10,838 bases of DNA. It comes from Candidatus Sungbacteria bacterium RIFCSPLOWO2_01_FULL_47_10 (GTDB taxonomy: Bacteria; Patescibacteriota; Minisyncoccia; Sungbacterales; GWA2-42-14). Location of the stretch: the NCBI GenBank assembly GCA_001820675.1, contig MHQO01000012.1, forward strand, positions 1 through 10,838, read 5' to 3'. Under the pieces are notes generated by a model. That model saw only the letters and a list, made by a program, of their open reading frames with translations. It did not search any database and had not been told where the DNA came from. Positions within the stretch are counted from its first letter, which is position 1; each line of letters opens with the position of its first letter. A program made the position numbers and the translations under genes. Below, piece by piece: positions 7,651-10,838 of this stretch.

Positions 7651-8723
7651 TAAGTTGCATTATATAGACCGAGCACTTTATTGTAGACGCCTTCGTATTG
7701 TTGGGCCACTACTTCGGCGTCGTGGAACTTCTTCACAAACTCGTAGCCGCGCTTTCCTAATCCCTTTAACTTGTTTCTGTTACCTATCAATTTCTCTACC
7801 ACCTCACCTACGTTGTCTTTATTTGCTCCGATTATGGGAATTTCTTCACCAAATGGAACCAATTTCTTATATTCCTCTTTGATGAAACAGATAACCGGTT
7901 TCTCCAACGCCATTGCTTCCACTGCAAATCCCCCATACCATCCCAACAAAAGCTGGTCAACAACAACATCGGATCGGTTAATAAGATCAAAAAGTTCCTC
8001 TCTAGAAGTCCGATCTGGAGTAATAAGCCTCACTTTTAACCCACGATCTCTTAACTCATCAATAGCTTTAGACAGGTATTTGCTTCCTTTTATTTCCGAG
8101 TTCGTGGGAGCATGGAGAATAGTGAATTCTCTGTGCGAGTAGTTCCTCTTGTAGGACCCGATCTGATCAACATCTCGCGAGTAAGGAATAATCGAGTCGT
8201 ATCTACTAACCGAATCGACCAACCAAGGCCCGGCCAAAATTATTTGGTCCGCGTGCTCAATGATAAATTTTTTCTTTTTGGCCAAATACTTAAAAAACCT
8301 CGGACCGCGATCTTGGTAGAAATGATAGTAGGGACTACTTTTTCCTTCATCGCGGACCGACTTTTCAACATCAAATACATCAGAGCCCCTAAAATCGTAA
8401 ATAACTTTCTTTCCTGCAATCTTTAAAATAAAATTGTCAATCTCGTAGTGAACGAAATTTCTGGCAAAGTAGATGTGAAAAATATCGTATTTAGGCAGCA
8501 AAGAAAGTAAAAAGATGAGACCCAAAAATTTGCGAAGAAATGTGGGTCGCCACCATTTGATAGTAATATCGGGTCCTACACCAAACGGATTTCTATCAAA
8601 TCCATAGAAATCAATATCCAACCCTTTTCTTTTAAGAACTCTTGTGAAGCTGTGGATACCTTCCGTACCAGCGTCATCAAAACCAACAAAAATACGCTTG
8701 CCATCGAGTAGGCCGTTTCGCAT
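7650..8723 (-). CDS. Glycosyltransferase A, GT-B fold, atypical donor motif; paralogue of glycosyltransferase B
   Basis: 357 residues. The N-terminal domain begins GKRIFVGFDDAGTEG (8-22), has YDIFHIYFARNF (79-90), and then VIYDFRGSDVFD (107-118), which corresponds to the strand-loop in front of the cleft in GT4 enzymes. The C-terminal domain has ILHAPTNSEIKGSKYL (202-217), VVDQLLLGWYGGFAVEAMAL (254-273) and KPVICF (275-280), the same signature as the protein at 5136-6143. Glycine takes the place of the first EX7E Glu and E269 is the second. The ATG directly abuts the epimerase stop (TAAATG) and the gene ends with a one-base overlap onto the flippase start, so all three are likely co-translated. 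I infer a role in adding a repeat-unit sugar. The family is clearly glycosyltransferase-like, but I cannot name a characterised member. Confidence 0.85.
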   Translation of the reverse strand: MRNGLLDGKRIFVGFDDAGTEGIHSFTRVLKRKGLDIDFYGFDRNPFGVGPDITIKWWRPTFLRKFLGLIFLLSLLPKYDIFHIYFARNFVHYEIDNFILKIAGKKVIYDFRGSDVFDVEKSVRDEGKSSPYYHFYQDRGPRFFKYLAKKKKFIIEHADQIILAGPWLVDSVSRYDSIIPYSRDVDQIGSYKRNYSHREFTILHAPTNSEIKGSKYLSKAIDELRDRGLKVRLITPDRTSREELFDLINRSDVVVDQLLLGWYGGFAVEAMALEKPVICFIKEEYKKLVPFGEEIPIIGANKDNVGEVVEKLIGNRNKLKGLGKRGYEFVKKFHDAEVVAQQYEGVYNKVLGLYNAT

Positions 8724-9713
8724 TTAATGTTCTAGAGGTTTGACTTTACCTATATATGGTTTCATTTGTGAGATCGTTTCCAATAGCTTCTCTTTGAAAT
8801 TGATTGAAAATTCCAAACCGAGACTCCGAATCTTGGAATTATCCACCTCAAACTCCTTAATATCACCGATTAACCAGTCACCATACTTTATATCAGCACT
8901 TGATTTTCCAAATCCCTCGACCACCATATCGGCCAGCTCCTTAACGGTGATTTTAAGTCCAGACGCACAATTGTAAGCCTCGCCTTTTGTTTTCTCACTG
9001 GCCGCAACCAAAAGATTGGCCTTAACCACATCCCCAACATAGGTAAACGATCTTTGTTGAGTACCGTCACCGAAAATAGTGATTGGCTCGTTGTTGAGCA
9101 TGTTCCTGATGAAAATTGCCACCACTCCCCCATACTCTCCAAATTCCTGCCTAGGACCAAAAACATGGAAATATCGCAAAACCGTGGTATCCAAATAGAA
9201 GAGTTTTTCGTAGAGAGCGGCATATTTTTCTCCGGCTAGTTTGCTCACACCATAAAAGGAACGCGGGTTGAGCGGGTGGTCTTCGGTCTGAGGAAACTGA
9301 ATAGGTTCGCCGTAAACCGAACCGGTTGAGGCATGAACAAGTTTTTTAACTTTATTCGTTTTTGATAATTCCAAAACATTGAAAGTTCCACCGGCATTCA
9401 CCGCTAAGTCCTTGCGGGGATCGGCCAGGGAAACATTTTTCTTGGCGGCGGCGTTGTGAAAAACGACATCAACACCGTCAAAATGTTTCTTCAATGACTC
9501 AAAATCACAAACATCACAATCGACTTCCTGGAAATTTTTGAACTTCTTGAGATGGGCAACATTCTCATGACGCCCTGCAATGTAATTATCAATAGAGACA
9601 ACTTTCAGGCCGGTATTTACCAAAGCCTCACAGAGATGGGACCCAATAAAGCCGGCCCCACCGGTTACCATAGCCTTTTGATATTTTTTCTTAAGAACTT
9701 TTTCTATTTCCAT
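8724..9713 (-). CDS. NAD-dependent nucleotide-sugar epimerase (extended SDR, GalE/WbpP-like)
   Basis: 329 residues, normal for extended short-chain dehydrogenases. The NAD-binding motif TGGAGFIGSH (17-26) is followed by IDNY (41-44), DCDVCD (65-70), HNAAA (86-90), then ASTGSVYG (128-135), where T130 takes the catalytic Ser/Thr place, and Y154-x3-K158. HVFGPRQ (183-189), FGDGTQQRSFTYVGDV (214-229) and YNCASG (247-252) are the substrate-side motifs typical of UDP-hexose and UDP-HexNAc 4-epimerases and UDP-glucuronate epimerases. Most likely it inverts C4 of a UDP-sugar (UDP-GlcNAc/GalNAc or UDP-Glc/Gal); a related dehydratase or uronate epimerase is possible. The chosen ATG directly follows the acetyltransferase stop (TAAATG) and adds about ten residues before the usual start of the fold. 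The internal ATG at residue 15 would leave no room for the first strand. Cytoplasmic; supplies a donor for the neighbouring glycosyltransferases. Confidence 0.9.
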   Translation of the reverse strand: MEIEKVLKKKYQKAMVTGGAGFIGSHLCEALVNTGLKVVSIDNYIAGRHENVAHLKKFKNFQEVDCDVCDFESLKKHFDGVDVVFHNAAAKKNVSLADPRKDLAVNAGGTFNVLELSKTNKVKKLVHASTGSVYGEPIQFPQTEDHPLNPRSFYGVSKLAGEKYAALYEKLFYLDTTVLRYFHVFGPRQEFGEYGGVVAIFIRNMLNNEPITIFGDGTQQRSFTYVGDVVKANLLVAASEKTKGEAYNCASGLKITVKELADMVVEGFGKSSADIKYGDWLIGDIKEFEVDNSKIRSLGLEFSINFKEKLLETISQMKPYIGKVKPLEH

Positions 9714-10229
9714 TTACTTTGAGAATCTGCTCTTTATAAATTTAGCAGGAACGCCCGCGTAAACACCGTCATCTTTAAGATCTTTCGTAACCACAGAACC
9801 CGCACCTACCACTACCCCAGATCCAACCCGCATTCCCCCGGTTATGATTACTCCCGCCCCCAACCAAACGTTATTTCCAATCTCAACCGGGTTCCTAATC
9901 AATTTTCCGTATTTTATCTTGATTTCAGGATCACTGTACGGATGGGAAGAAGAAAATATTTTCGTCCCCATTGCGATTGATACATCGCTACCTATTTTCA
10001 CTCCGCCGTAGGCAGATATAAAGCAAAAATGCTGAATGGAAACATTATCACCAATTACCATATTTTCCGGTTCATTAAGAAATACACCAGGAGAAACAAA
10101 TAAGCTGATGCCTACGCGCTTTAGAACTTGTTTATAAAGTAATCTTCTAACCTTAAAAAAAATGCGGGCCTCACCGTATCTTACCAGTGGGATCAGGAAA
10201 AGAGCTAATTTCTTTTTAAAATGTTTCAT
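9714..10229 (-). CDS. Acetyltransferase with left-handed beta-helix (hexapeptide repeat, WcaF/LacA-like)
   Basis: 171 residues. After a basic, partly hydrophobic N-terminus (1-35), the protein is built of hexapeptide repeats of the [LIV]-G-x4 type: VIGDNVSIQ (58-66), VKIGSDVSIAMG (77-88), VEIGNNVWLGAGVIITGG (115-132), MRVGSGVVVGAGSVVTKDL (133-151). It ends with the YAGVPAKFIK cap (157-166) common to this family. The likely catalytic His is H96 in SSSHPYSD, at the start of the extended loop where LacA/NodL/WcaF enzymes carry theirs, and W122 is also conserved. It most probably moves an acetyl group from acetyl-CoA to a sugar hydroxyl or amine. It is the first gene after the intrinsic terminator. 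A GGTGAG lies directly against the ATG, closer than a normal Shine-Dalgarno. The aminotransferase gene just upstream makes N-acetylation of an amino sugar attractive, but O-acetylation of the glycan is equally possible. Confidence 0.9.
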   Translation of the reverse strand: MKHFKKKLALFLIPLVRYGEARIFFKVRRLLYKQVLKRVGISLFVSPGVFLNEPENMVIGDNVSIQHFCFISAYGGVKIGSDVSIAMGTKIFSSSHPYSDPEIKIKYGKLIRNPVEIGNNVWLGAGVIITGGMRVGSGVVVGAGSVVTKDLKDDGVYAGVPAKFIKSRFSK

Positions 10230-10238
10230 CTCACCGAA

Positions 10239-10267
10239 ATTCTATCCGAAGAAAAGAAAAAGGGCAA
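10239..10267 (-). promoter_or_regulatory. Candidate promoter of the polysaccharide operon, overlapping the terminator
   Basis: On the minus strand, TTGCCC (10267-10262; 4 of 6 matches to TTGACA) is separated by exactly 17 nt from TAGAAT (10244-10239; 5 of 6 matches to TATAAT). The -35 element lies in the downstream arm of the terminator hairpin. Initiation would fall only a few bases before the ATG at 10229, giving an almost leaderless transcript. Plausible by geometry but weak by sequence; read-through from upstream is the alternative. Confidence 0.3.
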
Positions 10268-10290
10268 ACTGTGGGTACAGTTTGCCCTTG
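10251..10290 (-). terminator. Intrinsic (Rho-independent) terminator after the aminotransferase gene
   Basis: A perfect 13-bp inverted repeat (arms 10277-10289 and 10260-10272, AAGGGCAAACTGT and its complement) encloses a 4-nt loop. On the minus strand it is followed by TTTCTTTTC, a U-rich tract interrupted by C. It begins 5 nt after the aminotransferase stop. The other side has no T tract on the plus strand, so it works only in the minus direction. It separates the GC-rich aminotransferase gene from the AT-richer glycan genes. Confidence 0.9.
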
Positions 10291-10294
10291 TGAA

Positions 10295-10838
10295 CTAGAA
10301 GCCAAGAAGCACCTTCGCCATTCGGTCCAGGTCTTCCTTCTCCACCGCGGGGTGAATCGGGAGAGACAGAACTCGAAGAGCGGCTTCCTCGGAGACCGGG
10401 AATAGGCCATTGCCCTTTTCCCCCAAGAACGTCGCCTGCAGGTGAATCGGGATCGGGTAGTAGACTTCGCTCCCGAAACCCGCTTCCTTCAGCCGGGCGC
10501 GCAACGCCTCCCGGTCCATCTTCTCCGGCAGCCGAATCGTGTATTGGTGGAAGACGTGCCGATACCCATCAGGGATAAACGGCACGACGTACCGATCCTT
10601 CAGCAACGAGCTCAAGTGCGCGGCGTTCTCGATCCGACGCCTGTTGAACCCTTCCAGCTTCGCCAGCTGGGCCAACCCGATTGCGCCGGCGATGTCCGTC
10701 ATTCGGAAGTTGTAGCCGAGCATCTCGTGCTGGTAGCGCACCCGCATCCCGTGCTGGCGCAGCATTCGGGAGGCGTCGGCGACATCGTCGCGGTTGGTCG
10801 TGATCATCCCGCCCTCGCCAGTCATCATGTTCTTGGTG
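10295..10838 (-). CDS. DegT/DnrJ/EryC1-family PLP-dependent sugar aminotransferase, C-terminal part (runs off the right edge)
   Basis: The frame is open to the window edge; the ATG at 10828 is internal, not the start. The three codons before it read TKN, giving TKNMMTGEGGMITTN, the signature in which the Lys (codon 10834-10832) forms the internal aldimine with PLP. Further conserved blocks are MLRQHGMRVRYQHEMLGYN, RMTDIAGAIGLAQL (substrate and fold contacts) and YYPIPIHLQ near the end. About 180 residues are present, roughly the second half of a normal enzyme of 370-400. The family transfers an amino group, usually from glutamate, to a keto-sugar nucleotide, making amino sugars for glycans. 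The gene is markedly GC-rich (around 60% by eye) compared with about 40% in the genes that follow, and it ends in its own terminator. It may therefore belong to a different transcription unit or have a different origin. The exact sugar cannot be told. Confidence 0.93.
   Translation of the reverse strand, partial: TKNMMTGEGGMITTNRDDVADASRMLRQHGMRVRYQHEMLGYNFRMTDIAGAIGLAQLAKLEGFNRRRIENAAHLSSLLKDRYVVPFIPDGYRHVFHQYTIRLPEKMDREALRARLKEAGFGSEVYYPIPIHLQATFLGEKGNGLFPVSEEAALRVLSLPIHPAVEKEDLDRMAKVLLGF

Noticed and set aside
7771..8142. Plus-strand open frame of about 120 codons, with others near 7655, 8112, 6926 and 4798
   Set aside because: All lie opposite well-supported minus-strand genes with family motifs; they look like chance antisense frames.
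8888..9223. Minus-strand open frame of 111 codons in another frame
   Set aside because: It overlaps the epimerase gene in a different frame and shows no protein-like features, while the epimerase frame carries all SDR motifs.
10260..10289. Perfect inverted repeat as a mobile-element end, an operator or a two-way terminator
   Set aside because: There is a single copy, no transposase and no target duplication. The 4-nt loop and T tract on one side only, just after a stop codon, fit a minus-strand intrinsic terminator.
10826..10828. ATG as the start of a short 177-residue aminotransferase
   Set aside because: The frame stays open upstream to the edge, and the codons before it encode the PLP-lysine motif TKN, so the ATG is internal to a truncated gene.
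1..10838. CRISPR arrays, tRNA or rRNA genes, insertion sequences
   Set aside because: No regularly spaced repeats, no tRNA- or rRNA-like stretch and no transposase or recombinase frame was seen; almost all bases are inside the listed genes.

Overview
The window is one side of a surface-polysaccharide biosynthesis locus. Everything recognisable is transcribed from the minus strand, so the genes run from high to low coordinates. Nine protein-coding genes fill more than 99% of it, and both end genes are cut by the window edges. TGA, TAA and TAG all act as stops (TGA ends the genes at 2850 and 5136), so the code is standard bacterial and not one that reads TGA as glycine. Very tight packing, AT-leaning genes, several glycosyltransferases of types I associate with Candidate Phyla Radiation genomes, and a short dispersed-repeat-like sequence suggest an uncultivated bacterium, perhaps of the Patescibacteria/Microgenomates kind. 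That placement is inference; nothing here fixes the taxonomy.

Layout in order of transcription: (1) 10838-10295, the C-terminal part of a GC-rich DegT-family sugar aminotransferase. (2) 10290-10251, a strong intrinsic terminator, with a weak candidate promoter overlapping its downstream arm. (3) An almost gapless run of eight genes: hexapeptide-repeat acetyltransferase (10229-9714); GalE/WbpP-like NAD-dependent sugar epimerase (9713-8724); glycosyltransferase A (8723-7650); Wzx-type flippase (7650-6145); glycosyltransferase B, a paralogue of A (6143-5136); WecB-type UDP-GlcNAc 2-epimerase (5139-4087); GT4-like glycosyltransferase (4094-2850); an 841-residue fusion of a Wzy/WaaL-like membrane protein with a complete GT4 glycosyltransferase (2881-356); and the start of another GT4 glycosyltransferase (348-1). 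Junctions are ATGA, TAATG, TAAATG, 8-nt and 32-nt overlaps, or gaps of 1 and 7 nt, which is what one expects of a single co-transcribed unit.

Together the genes describe a Wzx/Wzy-type pathway. The two epimerases, probably with the aminotransferase and acetyltransferase, make or decorate nucleotide-sugar donors (UDP-ManNAc and a C4-epimerised hexose or hexosamine are the best guesses). Four or five glycosyltransferase modules build a lipid-linked repeat unit at the inner face of the membrane. The flippase moves it across, and the O-antigen ligase/polymerase-like domain polymerises or transfers it. No initiating sugar-1-phosphate transferase and no chain-length regulator is visible here.

I do not see a wholly new system. 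The most unusual point is the polymerase/ligase-glycosyltransferase fusion, whose linker is encoded almost exactly by a short sequence resembling a known dispersed repeat. Others are the paralogous glycosyltransferases flanking the flippase, and the sharp change in base composition at the terminator between the aminotransferase and the rest.
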